64,000 bases of DNA, from NCBI GenBank assembly GCA_036874045.1, contig CM072344.1:10884501-10948500 (forward strand). The letters are read 5' to 3'. Positions 35,985 through 47,416 of this stretch are shown piece by piece. The stretch comes from Cymodocea nodosa. Its lineage: Eukaryota; Streptophyta; Magnoliopsida; Alismatales; Cymodoceaceae. The notes under the pieces were generated by a model that made no database searches, was not told the DNA's origin, and saw nothing but the letters and a program-made list of their open reading frames with translations. Both the position numbers and the translations under genes were made by a program. The first letter of the stretch is position 1. Every line of letters starts with the position of its first letter.

Positions 35985-36027
35985 TTACATTGAGAACAAT
36001 GCAAAATGCAGGTATGGGGGGGAGGTA
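35985..36027 (+). other. Athila-type 3' internal motif with purine run
   Basis: CATTGAGAACAATGC followed by GGTATGGGGGGGAGG. The same motif is found inverted in G-old at about 42617-42660 and, degraded, in G-young near 46940. In Athila-type elements it lies well upstream of the 3' LTR. Confidence 0.7.
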
Positions 36028-36149
36028 ATTAAAGTAACAGCCATGTAATTTTGTTAATTAAAAAAATTAGAATGGTACTACAAAAGTTTTGTGGAAATTA
36101 AAAATTTTTTATGAATTTGCTATAACTATCCAATAATTGAGACTGTAAA

Positions 36150-37140
36150 ATTTTTAAGAATTGCAACTACTTGAATGTTATATTTAGAATCTTATATAAG
36201 ATGCTACAGAATTTTACTATTCATACAAATCTAGATATAGTATCTTATGTTTTTGTTGAATTTTATGAGTTTAACAGTTTCACGATTTTAAAATGAAATC
36301 AAAATGCTTAACTAAAACTCAATAAATTATCTGAAATCCTGAAAGAGTTGAAATGTTGATTTTTGGATTAAAGGAAATACATATGATCAAAGATACACTT
36401 AATTTGATTGATTAAACTTGTAAAATGATTTATGTGTAAAGCTTATTAAACTATAGAAAAAGTATGAGCTCATTGATATGGATTCATATTTTCAGTAAAT
36501 AATAGAAGCAGGACTATATGAGATTTGTGTTTTATTGCATTTGTATTAATGAAATACGTATTGTTTGTTTTGTAAAAATAAAATAAAAAAACTTTGAGAG
36601 TTTATTGACTTGTTTGATCACGAGCCTTTTGTACTTGAGCAGATAGATATGTAAAGATTGTTGACCTGAAAAGGACTCTTTAAATCTAGAAACCTAAGGT
36701 CCTGATCAGATCTGAGATTATTGATTGAAAGCTCAATACATGGGTACACTAGAAAGCTCTTATATGATTCAAGCTTGTCAAATTAACTTTTAAAGTACAA
36801 ATATGCATATACTGTTCAGAAAAGATACAAGTGTTTTGTGAAATACAGATATTTTTTGAATCAAGTATATTTTATGTTATCTAAGATTACTAAAGTATGA
36901 ATCTAGAATAGACTTTTGAAGTTGTTTATTTGAGATACAATTCTTTATTCTACTTGTCTTAATCATATTGAATTGGATTGTGTTTTGATTCATATGTAGT
37001 TGAAATTTATTTTGGAAATCATATTGGAAAATTCAGGATGACAGATGTTGAAAAGAAGAAAAATGATAATATAATTAACACCTATGTGATGCTGATATAT
37101 TTTGTATGTAATTTACATTTATTCTAAGTATATTTGCAGG
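36150..37140 (+). other. Block homologous to SIRE post-pol spacers, inside gypsy F-right
   Basis: Segments such as GATCACGAGCCTTTTGTACT and AAGGTCCTGATCAGATCT (about 36615-36715) occur in the same order in B (15405-15510) and, inverted, in D (about 25995-26105). Further matches extend from about 36190 to the TATATTTTGTATGT region near 37095. By eye about three quarters of bases agree. No ORF. Confidence 0.75.
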
Positions 37141-37308
37141 TTGAAGAGGAGAAAACAAAATTAAAACAGATTATTGAAACATACAAAAAATCTATATAGT
37201 AATCTAGTTTATTATTTTGAAGAAGAACGAAATAAAGAATTAATTCTAGCACTATAGAAAGACCAACTAGTTAGATCTTAGTTTGCTAAGGGACTAGCAA
37301 AATTTAAG

Positions 37309-37318
37309 TATGGGGAAG
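37309..37318 (+). other. Polypurine tract of F-right
   Basis: TATGGGGAAG just before the TGTTTAG start of the LTR, preceded by GCTAAGGGACTAGC. That sequence is also present next to the G-old and G-young polypurine tracts. Confidence 0.7.
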
Positions 37319-39253
37319 TGTTTAGAATGAAAAAGTGCATAATATTAACGGTTAAATGATGGTTAATTGCATAATACTTAGCTTATCATATGAGAATTAA
37401 GCCATTATGTTATAATTGCACTGTTATATGCTTTAATGAAAGAATATGCATAATTTCAAGGAATTAAGGTTAATTTAGTACATTTCTGAATTGTCGGTAA
37501 AATTGTAGGTTGTGAAATTCTTAAGTATCTAAATTTTCTATTATTTCGGAGAGTTATGTTTAATGTACTGGACAGTTATGTTTTAAAGAATATTTTATTA
37601 TTTCCTGAAGTACTCATGTTGAAATCGTAATGCATGACTTAAGTGGATTTTTGGTAAGTTATTTGTTAACTATCCAAAATGCATCTAGGCATTGGATAGT
37701 TAGGTTCATAAGTGTCTAAAATATCTTAACTTGTTAAGTTAAAATTATGCACGTGTTGAATTTAAATGCTTTAGTAGATCATGTGAGATACACATGTTTA
37801 ACTAGTTAAATTAGCATAACTATACACGTTGGGTTACATGAATACACACTAAGGTAACACGTTATGTTAGCAGCTTATTTCTTTATTGCACATGTTTTAT
37901 AGTTAAATCAACGAAGGAAGTCTGTTGAGTTATCTGTAACTCCACGGACCTTTTATTTTCTAATATGTCATTGTAGCAGTTATATAAACAAAACATTCGA
38001 AGGGAAACCACGATTGCACATATCACGTAGGAATTCACTCGTGAAAGAAAGAAGAAATCACCATCATTGATATGAATGAAGGAAATCTGACTGATCATTT
38101 AAGCAGGAGCAATTACTATTGTAAGAACTATAAAAGACGAAGAAAAAGTGTGTGAAAGGGTGTGTTGGAGAACCGCGCTAACTGCAGGCAATGTCGGAAG
38201 TTCCCTGAAGCTCCACACCACCACCATAATCACCAACCATCGGAGGTCTGTGAGGATACTTTCCTCATGTCGGGTCGATTCTGAGTCAAATACGGTGCTT
38301 GACAACCATTGTAAGGAGTGATCGCATCGCTGGAAGGGAAGCCATTTTCACCAAGCACTAATTCATATCTCAAGAGATTGTAAAGCTTCTAGCCTTGGTT
38401 TCGGGTTGATGCCAGTATGCTGAGTAGGAGATCATCTTGCAATTCTAGACTCGCGATTCTATAGGGAGAGGAGACAGGATTGTAAGTGATTAAGTTTTCA
38501 GTGGTGTAATCGTGTCGCATGTAGTGATAGAAGTTTTTACTATCGATAGAGATTTTTACATTTCACCTTTCGTTCATCTTCAGGAACATATCAAAACAAA
38601 AATACCAAAAACAACAACTTATTTATGTGTACATTTAGTATGTAAGTGTTATATTGTTTGTTTTGTATCGTGATTAATGTTATCATTGTCAATATTGTGA
38701 ATGTTTATGTTTGATTGATTCAGCAAATAGATAATAGTTTTTACAGTTTACTGAAATTGTTTTGTTCTAGATACTTAAAGATTTTAATGGTTATTGTTTG
38801 AAATATCTAAATGTTAGTGTTGCTTAATGATAAATCTAATCTTAACTAGCATTAAAGAGCTTAATTGATGTTATTTACAATCTGTGGAACCGCCCAATGG
38901 TTGGCCAAATTCCTTTATAAATAGCAGTATTAAATTGGAAAGATAGGCTCGTGGAGTTAACTTAAGTCCACAAGGTTAGCCCGTTGAGTTAGCCATAACT
39001 CCACGAACTAGGTCTGTTGTGTTAACAGTAACTCAACGGAGTGCTTTACTGAACACATAAACTCCAATATAAAAATCGAAACAGTACACAATTCTTACTC
39101 TATCTCTTTGTAGGACCGACCTGTACTTGCACACAAATACAATATACATTGTGCACTTGCAATTAAAATACAAATTGGAATTAATATCTAATTTGTGTGA
39201 AAGGTTATTAGTTTACTTCTAAAAGTAATTATTGATATAAGCATAAAGACAAA
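37319..39253 (+). repeat. 3' LTR of F-right, truncated
   Basis: Begins TGTTTAGAATG after the polypurine tract. It has a segment resembling the SIRE LTR U3 (about 37790-37950), TATAAAAG at 38129-38136, a GC-richer region (38150-38500), and GTTGAGTTAGCCATAACTCCACG modules at 38945-39050. The stretch ending near 39253 matches F-left. The end before the next element is not a clean CA, so the true terminus is unknown. Confidence 0.65.
38129..38136 (+). promoter_or_regulatory. TATA box in the F-right LTR
   Basis: TATAAAAG in the context GAACTATAAAAGACG, at a plausible U3/R position. Based on the motif alone. Confidence 0.45.
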
Positions 39254-39500
39254 GAAACAAGTTTAAGATCTAATCTTTCACAACAATATAATCACTTAAG
39301 TCAAGTTTCTAGAATGCGATACATGTCCTCAAGCAGTTTTATGATAAAAAGATATTTCGGATACTTAAAAATCTAACTATCCAATGCTCAGATGCATTTT
39401 GGATAGTTACCAGATAACTTACCGAAAATTCACTTAAGTTGTCTATTAATATTTTAACATGGAAATTCTTAATATATCAATATTAATATATCAAATATTA
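39254..39500. repeat. Junction region with an inverted copy of F-right LTR sequence
   Basis: 39351-39437 is the reverse complement, with few mismatches, of 37638-37725 inside the F-right LTR (shared core AACTATCCAAAATGCATCT). It is followed by AT-rich TATTAATATATC repeats (about 39468-39506). The rest is unassigned. Confidence 0.75.
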
Positions 39501-39862
39501 ATATATGGAAAGTTGCCAAATTAAGAAAGTTTTAGTCCACAACTTCTTCACTTGTGCATACATGAATTACTTGAAATTCTTTAGTTTAACATCATATTTA
39601 AGTGATTTGAAAATCATACAATGTATATAAAGTCATACATTGAAGAATTATAAGAATCATATCTAATACAAGGGTTATTGACTAGGTATTTAATTGATAA
39701 AGGTTAAATTTGTACATTATCAACTATTTAATCCCTAATTCATGCATATGTCTAAGAATATGATTTTCCTGTAATACTTTATAAGAACATATATAATGAT
39801 GACTTATAATCCTTAATATGCATGAATTAACATATATAAACTACACAAATTGATACTTTACA
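39501..39862 (-). repeat. Partial 3' LTR of gypsy G-old
   Basis: Matches 45420-45781, the outer end of the G-young LTR, and ends in the same ACTTTACA. Only this end of the LTR is left. Confidence 0.85.
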
Positions 39863-39872
39863 CACCTCCATA
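39863..39872 (-). other. Polypurine tract of G-old
   Basis: The minus strand reads TATGGAGGTG next to TGTAAAGT, equivalent to 45782-45791 of G-young but with more substitutions. Confidence 0.7.
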
Positions 39873-40801
39873 CCTAGTCTTTACTAGTCCCTTAGCAAAG
39901 GACTAAAGTCAATAATAAAAACACAAGCCCATATAAAAGCACATTCATTAAAAACAGAAAAACAAATGAACTAATAAATAAATAACAAAAATAAAACTAA
40001 CCTAGGCCACTTTTGTAAGGATCATGACTACACTTAGCATATGTAGCAAGGCTTTAAACCCCTAGGTCACCCTAGTGGTAGAGTTGTGTCTCTAGAGGGT
40101 TTTTAGTAGATATACCCACAAAATCCATAATGAAACATGAAACAACACAAATAGAAGACAAAAACAACAAAAATATGCTCTTGGTTTCCTAAGCATGGAT
40201 AAAGTTGCTCTTAAGTAGTCTTGATCTATTAGCTTCACCTTTATTCAAGCACCCTCTTACCTTTCTAGATTGAATTCAAATAATCATTTAATTTGCATCC
40301 TAAGAAAATAGAGTACTATATAAATAAGTATATGTGAAAATGGCTAATACTAAGAAATAACCTACTCAACTCCCTCCAAGTTACCTAGGTAATCCCAAAG
40401 GTCTATCCTTGAGTTCATTGTCCCTTTATTTTAACTCACTTTTTTTTTTTTGATTTTTCTCTCTTTTTTAGATTACCTCCTACTCTAGCACCTTTTTACA
40501 CGAACACAATCCCTTGCTTAGGGGAAAGTTAACCGGTTACTTAGTAGCTTTTGTAAGAACAGGTAATCAATCTCTCTTCTTCTTCTTCTTTTTTCTTCTT
40601 TTTTCATCATTTTTCTTTCTTTTTTTTTCTCACCCTAGCCCTCTACCCTTAAGAGTGCCTCCCACATCATTGTGTGGGAATGGGAAATTTCACCTTAGCC
40701 CTTTTATTCTACCCTTCTCATAGGACAACCCCAAGGTATATTCCTAAGTTTTTACCTAAGTTTCCCTTCAAGAGGAGTGGTTGCTTCCTAATCAAGGTCT
40801 C
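39873..40801 (-). other. 3' internal non-coding region of G-old, first part
   Basis: Aligns with 45792-46720 of G-young, including the stretch near 40060 with CCCTAGGTCACCCTAGTGG. Long pyrimidine runs at about 40440-40470 and 40570-40632 are polypurine on the element's strand. Small plus-strand ORFs here are antisense low-complexity sequence, not genes. Confidence 0.75.
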
Positions 40802-42399
40802 TGTTGAGTATTTTGTTTTGATGATGTGTGCTAAATGAAAATAATCATATTTGCTCAATTACTATTGCTTGTGAAAGGAAATTAAGTACATCAATTAATA
40901 TAGAAAAATTTTACTGATATAAATACTTGTCTGTATTGGATATGAAATTATACTAAGTTAAATAACTAGTCGTTTCATTGCATTAATTTCTCATTTAACT
41001 AAATGTTAAGTTAACGTGTATTTTTATTGAAAAGCACGATATGTTTTAAAATTATATTTTCTATATCATGAACAGTGTACGTTTAGACAACTCGTTAAGT
41101 TAGAGTGTTATTTGTATAGAGATCACGTGAGAACTCGTTAAGTTAGAGGCTTAAAGGTTAAAATAGGTCACATGAGAACTCGTTAAGTTAATGAGTAAAA
41201 GAAGAGATGAACTCGTTAAGTTAGTGTTGTACATGTGGTGAAATTAAAAGTTACGAATGTTATATTATATCACATGAGGTGCACATGTTTAACTCATTAA
41301 GTTAACATAACTAAACGTGTTGAGTTGCTATATTGAACACTATGGCAACGCGTTAGGTTAGCGTTATAAAACTTAAGTTGTTATTTTTTGCACGTGGTAA
41401 AATTCTTATTATAAAAACATTTGTTTATTACTAGTTCATTGAGTTATCGTAACACCACGGAGATGGTTCGTTGAGTTAGCGTAACACCACGGACTTAGTT
41501 CATTGAATGTCATGTGAGTTGGCACATGAGGAACTCGTTAAGTTAGAAATGTTAAGTTACATATCTACTTGTTTACTCGTTTAATTAACATTAAAGTAAC
41601 GACTTATTGTTACACTTGATGAAAGATTTTGGATGAGAAAGTTTATTTTGTAGGACATTTTTTAGAGATCCAAGATTGATGATTAAAGAAAATTCGAAAT
41701 GTAAACGTAGGTTAGAACGTGTGTATTTCGATGAAGGAAAAAGAAAAGATGTGAAAAAGTGGAAGACTAATAGTGATTAAATGTGGAAGATATGCATGAA
41801 ATGAAGATACAGTATAAAAGGCATAGAATTCTTGTTGATCAGTTATCCCTACACACCAAACAAAAAATCTTTTCAGGGATCAAAAACACCTCTTCGGGGA
41901 AAAGCTCTCAGGTGGAAGAAAATTCAGTGAAGTAGAAAAAGGTGAGATATATGTCACTTAAGATTTGAAGTATCAAATGGAAGAAAATTTAGTGAAGCAG
42001 AAAAGGTCAGATTTATGTCACTGAAGATTTGAATTATCAGAAGGAAGCAAATTCGGTGAAGTACAGAAAGACTAGATATTCGTCACTAAAGAATTGCTGA
42101 AGAAGAAAGAGAAGAAGAAGAAGAAAGATTTCAAACAGGGAGAAATGTTTTAAATTTCGCAAATTAGTTTTCTCTGTTTGTAGTTATGAAATTGTATAGA
42201 TGAAACATGGTATCGATATATAATTGCATCTACAATTTCTGAGGAGAATTGAATTGTATATTGTAATTGAAACCTTGAATAAAAATGATTTTATGAAAAT
42301 AGTGTCTCGACTTGTTTTTGAGTTTTAAAGTTTCAATTATAATCGAAAATGTTGAAAAACACAATTCACCCCCCTCTTGTGTAGCCATACGTTCCTATA
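40802..42399 (+). mobile_element. Solo SIRE LTR (1598 bp) in G-old
   Basis: Starts TGTTGAGTATTTTG and ends TTCCTATA, so the final CA has become TA. It is flanked by the 5-bp duplication GTCTC (40797-40801 and 42400-42404). There is no primer binding site or internal sequence, as expected after LTR-LTR recombination. Matching empty-site sequence occurs in G-young near 46715. Confidence 0.93.
41813..41821 (+). promoter_or_regulatory. TATA box of the solo SIRE LTR
   Basis: TATAAAAGG followed by CATAGAATTC. AATAAA follows at 42278-42283. Confidence 0.7.
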
Positions 42400-43066
42400 G
42401 TCTCGTGTAAGTGCAATACTACATATAAGCTCAAAATATGGATGGTTTTGAATTTTATTCCTCTCCTCCCCTTAAGGTTCAAGGTTTCTTTCCTAAAGGA
42501 TTCACTTTTAGGTCACAATTATACCTAAAAGAACTCTATTCATTAGGGCCTAAGAGCATAAACAAAAACATAATAAACAAGAAAAAACACAAAATCAAAA
42601 AAAAATTGTCGTCAAATGCCTCCCCCCATACCTAAACTTTGCATTGTCCTCAATGTAAAAGAAAGCATTTAGGCAACAAGATAAAAAGCATGAAGACGAC
42701 AAAAACAAAAGAAACAAACTATAACAAGCAAGGAAAGATTACACCCCCATACCTAGCATGCAATTCATATGCACTTGCATTAATTTAAATTGCATTGTTC
42801 CTAAAACAACAATGGAGATTGAGTAGTATGCTAAAGAAATAATGCTTAATATAAGTATCATTCAGGCGCATTATAGAGAATTAAGGTTAAGATTGCATAC
42901 CTTACTTGATGAAGTAAAGAAATAACTACAAAACTAACAAACATATCAAAATAGAAAGAATTTACATAAAAAGAACTACAACATACGATTAAGAATAAAA
43001 ATACTAACAAAAAGAAATATTTGTTTCTTTTTATGTTTTTATTTTATTTTATTTTTTATTATTCAC
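42400..43066 (-). other. 3' internal non-coding region of G-old, second part
   Basis: Aligns with G-young 46725-47368. It contains, inverted, the Athila-type CATTGAGGACAATGC plus G-run motif (about 42617-42660) and a T-rich stretch (43021-43060) just after the gag stop. Confidence 0.75.
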
Positions 43067-43637
43067 TCATGTGGATGGTGAAGGGTTGGTTCCTAAATTT
43101 TCTCCTTGTGCCAAGTGCACACCTGCCATGCAGGGATTTGGTACAGTGTTACTAGATAATTCTCCCCGTGCTCTACCTCTAGATGAAGTAGACAACCTAT
43201 CAAACTTTGCTTCTAATCCCTTAATGATTTGGTCATGACTAGCTAAAATGGGATTTATTTGTCCACTAACTTGAATTAAGGATTGAATCCCTTTCTCCAT
43301 TTCAGTAAATCTTTTCTTTAGAGCGGACATTCTATCACTTAAAATTGGCTGAGCAGGTCCATGATGCTCAATACTATTTCCAGGTGCTTCCGGTTGTCGC
43401 CACGAAAAACTGGGATGGTTTCTCCATCCCGGGGTATAATGTGATGACAGTTGGAATGACCTTTATCCCATACCAATGGCATTCATTTCCTCAGACTGTT
43501 GTCCTTGCAATGTAGGGCATTCTTCCATGATGTACCTAGGAATTTCACATGCTATACACTTGACTTCAACTACTTTATCATTTCCTTTCTGTTGACTTAT
43601 AATTAAGTCTTCTACCTTCTTGACCATGGACGACATC
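43067..43637 (-). pseudogene. gag: gag C-terminal part of G-old, split by G-young
   Basis: This continues the frame that starts at 62668. The zinc knuckle CIACEIPRYIMEEC has lost its Gly and His (H to Y). A stop lies near 43470. The last part MSALKKRFTEMEKGIQSLIQ...SRGRARGELSSNT is open at 43067-43330 and ends with TGA. Adding both pieces gives a gag of roughly 460 codons. Confidence 0.85.
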
Positions 43638-45781
43638 TATAAACACTTTTATGTGTTGTTAAATTAAATGGCAAAAGCGCAAATTTTACATTTATAACCG
43701 CAAGCGCACGGTGCCCATTGTAATAAGCATGTGCAAGTACGGGTCGCATCCACAAGGAGTTTGTCTTAAATAATTTTATTAAAATGATTATCTGATTAAA
43801 TATCCACATTAAACTAATTCATAATTAAACTCTAATTACTTAATATTAATATACAAAATTCGTAGCACAATTAAGGTTTATAAGATTACCCCAAAATCTA
43901 ATTAGTTATGATAAGATATTTAAGAAATCAATGAGTATTAACCCAAAAATCATAGAATTTATGCTCGACTTTTAACTTCAATAACTTCCAACTTGAACGT
44001 TTAAAAATCCAGAATAAATAACGGTTGGAAAGATCCTTAGAATATTTTTCAAATGGCAGTGATTTCATGGATTAACACAAATTAAAACGCTGGAAATATC
44101 TTATTTAAAAAAGGGGCGCAGACGGTTATGGAAACTTTTCAAAAACGCACCTTCAGTGCAAAAATCAAATCTCCGTCAAATCTTCATGAAATGCTATGAA
44201 ATAAGCACACCTTGAAAGTAAATCCATTACACTAATAAGGAAAATTTACAAAACTGAATTCCACAAAATACACGACGCAAGCACAACAAAGGCGTCGAGC
44301 TCAAAACTAGCATTTGACAAAGACTCAAAACCGCTGATACCTTCACAAAATAAAATCAAAAATTATTAGAAAACATTCTAAAACTTTGTAAAATTGTTCT
44401 ACACTCATTATACTTACAAAAAGAAACAAAAAATGGAATTTAGCGATGATGAACAAGTGCATACAATTTGAAGAAAAACTACTAATAATCTAGCCATCTA
44501 AGAACGGAAAACTGCCTTCACAATTCACATCATCACATTCATTCACACTAAACATATAATATGAACTCAATCCTGATATCAATTAACATCAAAACAGTAT
44601 GTGATCTTTAATATAGAACATTTGAAACAAAGATTTATGCATAGAATTTCGTCCTTCCACATACTCAAACTATACTCATAAATATAAAATTGTAAAACAT
44701 GAAAACTAGTATGAGGATCTCTCCTTTCCATCATACCTTTTAATCCTCCATGTTTCTTCAAGCAATAACTCCCCAAAGTCCTTGAAATCGATGCTCCACA
44801 GGGCTGTCGCCACCTGTAGCATGTCCAAGTGAAGCTTCTAAGGTTGCCTTGAAGAAGAGTGGTGCACGTCCTCAAGATCTTGCCTCCAAGACCCACAACT
44901 TTGGCTTCCACATCTAAGAATGGTGCTTCCGATGACTCAACCCTGAAGATCCTAACCTTTTGCTCCACTCCAAATCAGTCACATGAGCCTCCCAATCCAC
45001 CAAGATGAACACCCAAGGAGATCCTAACGTATGGCCGTCTAAATTGAAGAGAAGGTGTCTTCTAGGAGGAGTGGAAGATGCCAAAGCTCACCATTCTTGA
45101 AGGGAGCTTGTTCAAGATCAAGGGGAAGATGGGACTTTCCGGATGAAGATGCTGGAATGGTTGGAACCGCCGGCTGCAATGTGTTGGAAGAGGAGGAGAT
45201 AGCCTAGAATTGAGTGGTCAAACACTTTAAATACTCTAGGCTTTTGTTGCTTGGGCTCCAATAAGTTGCATCCAATGGCCCATGTTTTTTCCTCTTTAAT
45301 CCACCTTGATTTCATGATTTATTGACCTATAAAACTCAAACCAAGTTGGATGCACATATACATTGAATATAAATCATATGATGCAAATATAGTATACATG
45401 CATGCATGAGTTAGCCATATATGGAAAGTTTCCAAATTAGGAAGGTTTTCGTCTACAACTTTTTCACATGTACATACATGAATTACTTAAAGTTCTTTAG
45501 TTTAACATCATATTTAAGTGATTTGGCAATCATACAATGTATATAAAGTCATACATTGAAGAATTATAAGAATTATGTTTATCTAATACAAGGGCTATTG
45601 ACTAGGTGTTTAATTGATAAAGGATAATTTGTACATTATCAACTATTTAATCCCTAATTCATGCATATGTCTAAAAATATGATTTTCATGTAATCCTTTA
45701 TAAGAACATATATAATGATGACTTATAATCCTTAACATGCATGAATTAACATATATAAAATGCACAAATTGATACTTTACA
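43638..45781 (-). repeat. 3' LTR of G-young (2144 bp)
   Basis: On the plus strand it starts TATAAACACTTTTATG (the other LTR has TGTAAACGC) and ends ACTTTACA. It aligns throughout with 59687-61836; about 6 percent of bases differ in the first 175 bases compared by eye, mostly C/T and G/A changes. The short ORFs in it are not supported as genes. Confidence 0.93.
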
Positions 45782-45791
45782 CACCCCCTTA
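45782..45791 (-). other. Polypurine tract of G-young
   Basis: The minus strand reads TAAGGGGGTG immediately before the LTR start TGTAAAGT. Confidence 0.8.
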
Positions 45792-47368
45792 CCTAGTCTT
45801 TGCTAGTCCCTTAGCAAAGGACTAAAACTAAACAATGATAACACAAAGCCCATATAAAAGCACATTCAATAAAAACAAAAAACAAATGAACTAAGAAATA
45901 AATAACAAAAATAAAACTAACCTAGGCCACTTTCTTACGGATCACAACTACACTTAGCATGTGTAGCAAGCCTTTAAACCCCTAGGTCACCCTAGTGGTG
46001 GAGTTGTGTCTCTAGAGGGTTTTCAGCGGATATACCCATAAAATCCAAAACATAACATAAAACAACACAATTAAAAGATAAAAACAACAAAAATATGCTC
46101 TTGGTTTCCTAAACATGGATAAAGTTGCTCTTAAGTAGTCTTGACCTATTAGCTTCACCTTTTTTCAATCACCTCTCACCTTTCTAGATTAGATTCAAAT
46201 AATCATTCAATTTCCATCCTAAGAAAGTAAAGTACTATATAAATAGGTGTATGTGAAATTGGCCAAGACTAAGAAATAACCTACTCAACTCCCTCCAAGT
46301 TACCTAGGTAATCCCAAAGGTCTATCCTTGAGTCCATTATCCTTTTATTTTGACTCTCTCTTTTTTCATTTTTTTTTTTCTCTTTTTTATTACCTCCTAC
46401 TCCAGCACCTTTTTACGCGACCACAATCCCTTACTTAGGGGAAAGTTGACCGGTTACTTAGTAGCTTTTGTAAGAACAAGTAATCAATCTCTCTTCTACT
46501 TTTTCTTTTTCTTTTTCTTTTTTGTTTTGTTTTTTTTTTTTTTCTCTCTATCCCTAGCCCTCTACCCTTAAGAGTGCCTCCCACATCATTGTGTAGGAAT
46601 TGATAATTTTACCTTAGCCCTTTTATTCTACCCTTCTCATAGGACAACCCCAAGGTATATTCCTAAGTTTTTACCTAAGTTTCCCTTTAAGAGGAGTGGT
46701 TCCTTCCTAGTCAATGCCTCATGTAAGTGCAATACTACATATAAGCTCAAAAATATGGATGGTTTTGAATTTTATTCTTCTCCTCCCCTTAAAGTTCAAG
46801 GTTTCTTTCCTAAAGGATTCACTTTTAGGTCTCAATTATACCTAAAAGAACTCTATCCATTAGGGCCTATGAGCATTTATAAAACAAAATAAACAAGAAA
46901 AAGCACAAAATCGAAAAAAAATTGTCGTCAAATGCCTCCCCCACATACCTAAATTTTGGATTTCCCCCAATGTACAAGAAAGAATTTAGGCAATAAGATA
47001 AAAAGCATGAAGACGACAAAAACTAAAGAAACAAACTATGACAAGGAAGGAAAGATTACACCCCCATACCTAGCATGCAATCCATATGCACATGTGTAAA
47101 GTTAAATTGTATTATTCCTAAAACATACAATGGAGATTGAGTAGTATGTTGAAGAAATAATGTTCAATACATGTATCATTCAAATGCATCATACAGAAAT
47201 AAGGTGAAGAGTGCGTGCCTTGCTTGATGAAAGAAAATAATAACTACAATACTAACAAACATATCAAAATAGAAAAGAAATTTATATAAACAAAACTATA
47301 ACATGCAATTGAGAATAAAAATACTAACAAAAAGAAATTTTTGTTTTTTTTTTTTTTTTTATATCTAC
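45792..47368 (-). other. 3' internal non-coding region of G-young
   Basis: Parallel to the G-old 3' region, without the solo LTR. It has long pyrimidine runs at about 46340-46390 and 46500-46545 and a T-tract at 47343-47360, all purine or poly-A on the element strand. No gene. Confidence 0.75.
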
Positions 47369-47416
47369 TCATGCAGATGGTGAAGGGTTAGTTCCTGAAG
47401 TCTCTCCTTGTGCCAA
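47369..47416 (-). pseudogene. gag: Last codons of G-young gag, cut off by SIRE C
   Basis: The gag stop TGA is at 47369-47371. The upstream codons are interrupted at 47416 by the SIRE C LTR and continue at 57918. CAAAT is duplicated on both sides (47412-47416, 57918-57922). Confidence 0.8.

Larger units (their letters stand above)
32991..39253 (+). mobile_element. Athila-like gypsy element F-right, carrying an F-box sequence
   Basis: In order: partial gag, degenerate F-box gene, a 3' internal region with the Athila-type motif CATTGAGAACAATGC plus G-run, a block shared with SIRE spacers, a polypurine tract, and an LTR truncated at about 39253. No protease, RT or integrase is seen, so this copy could not move by itself. 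The 5' end is lost at the junction with E. The boundaries at 32991 and 39253 mark where recognisable homology starts and stops. Confidence 0.65.
39501..43637 (-). mobile_element. Athila-like gypsy element G-old, 3' part
   Basis: On the minus strand: gag C-terminus, 3' internal region, polypurine tract, partial LTR. It is interrupted by a solo SIRE LTR (40802-42399). Its gag is split at 43637 by G-young and continues at 61837, with ACATC duplicated on both sides. This is the outermost layer of the nest on the right. Confidence 0.85.

Noticed and set aside
37883-38305. Two short minus-strand ORFs in the GC-richer part of the F-right LTR
   Set aside because: Considered as a captured host exon, but no domain or splice structure could be recognised; treated as LTR sequence.
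40514-40723. Plus-strand ORF with long Phe runs (also 46350-46571)
   Set aside because: Translation of pyrimidine tracts antisense to the gypsy 3' region; low complexity, not a protein gene.
44579-44968. Minus-strand ORF of 129 codons in the G-young 3' LTR, with a partial match at 60638-60886
   Set aside because: It is inside LTR sequence and the frame is not kept: the second LTR has only the last part open. No recognisable domain.
45118-45315. 65-codon ORF present in both G-young LTRs (also 61176-61373)
   Set aside because: The two LTRs are recent copies of each other, so shared openness is expected without selection.
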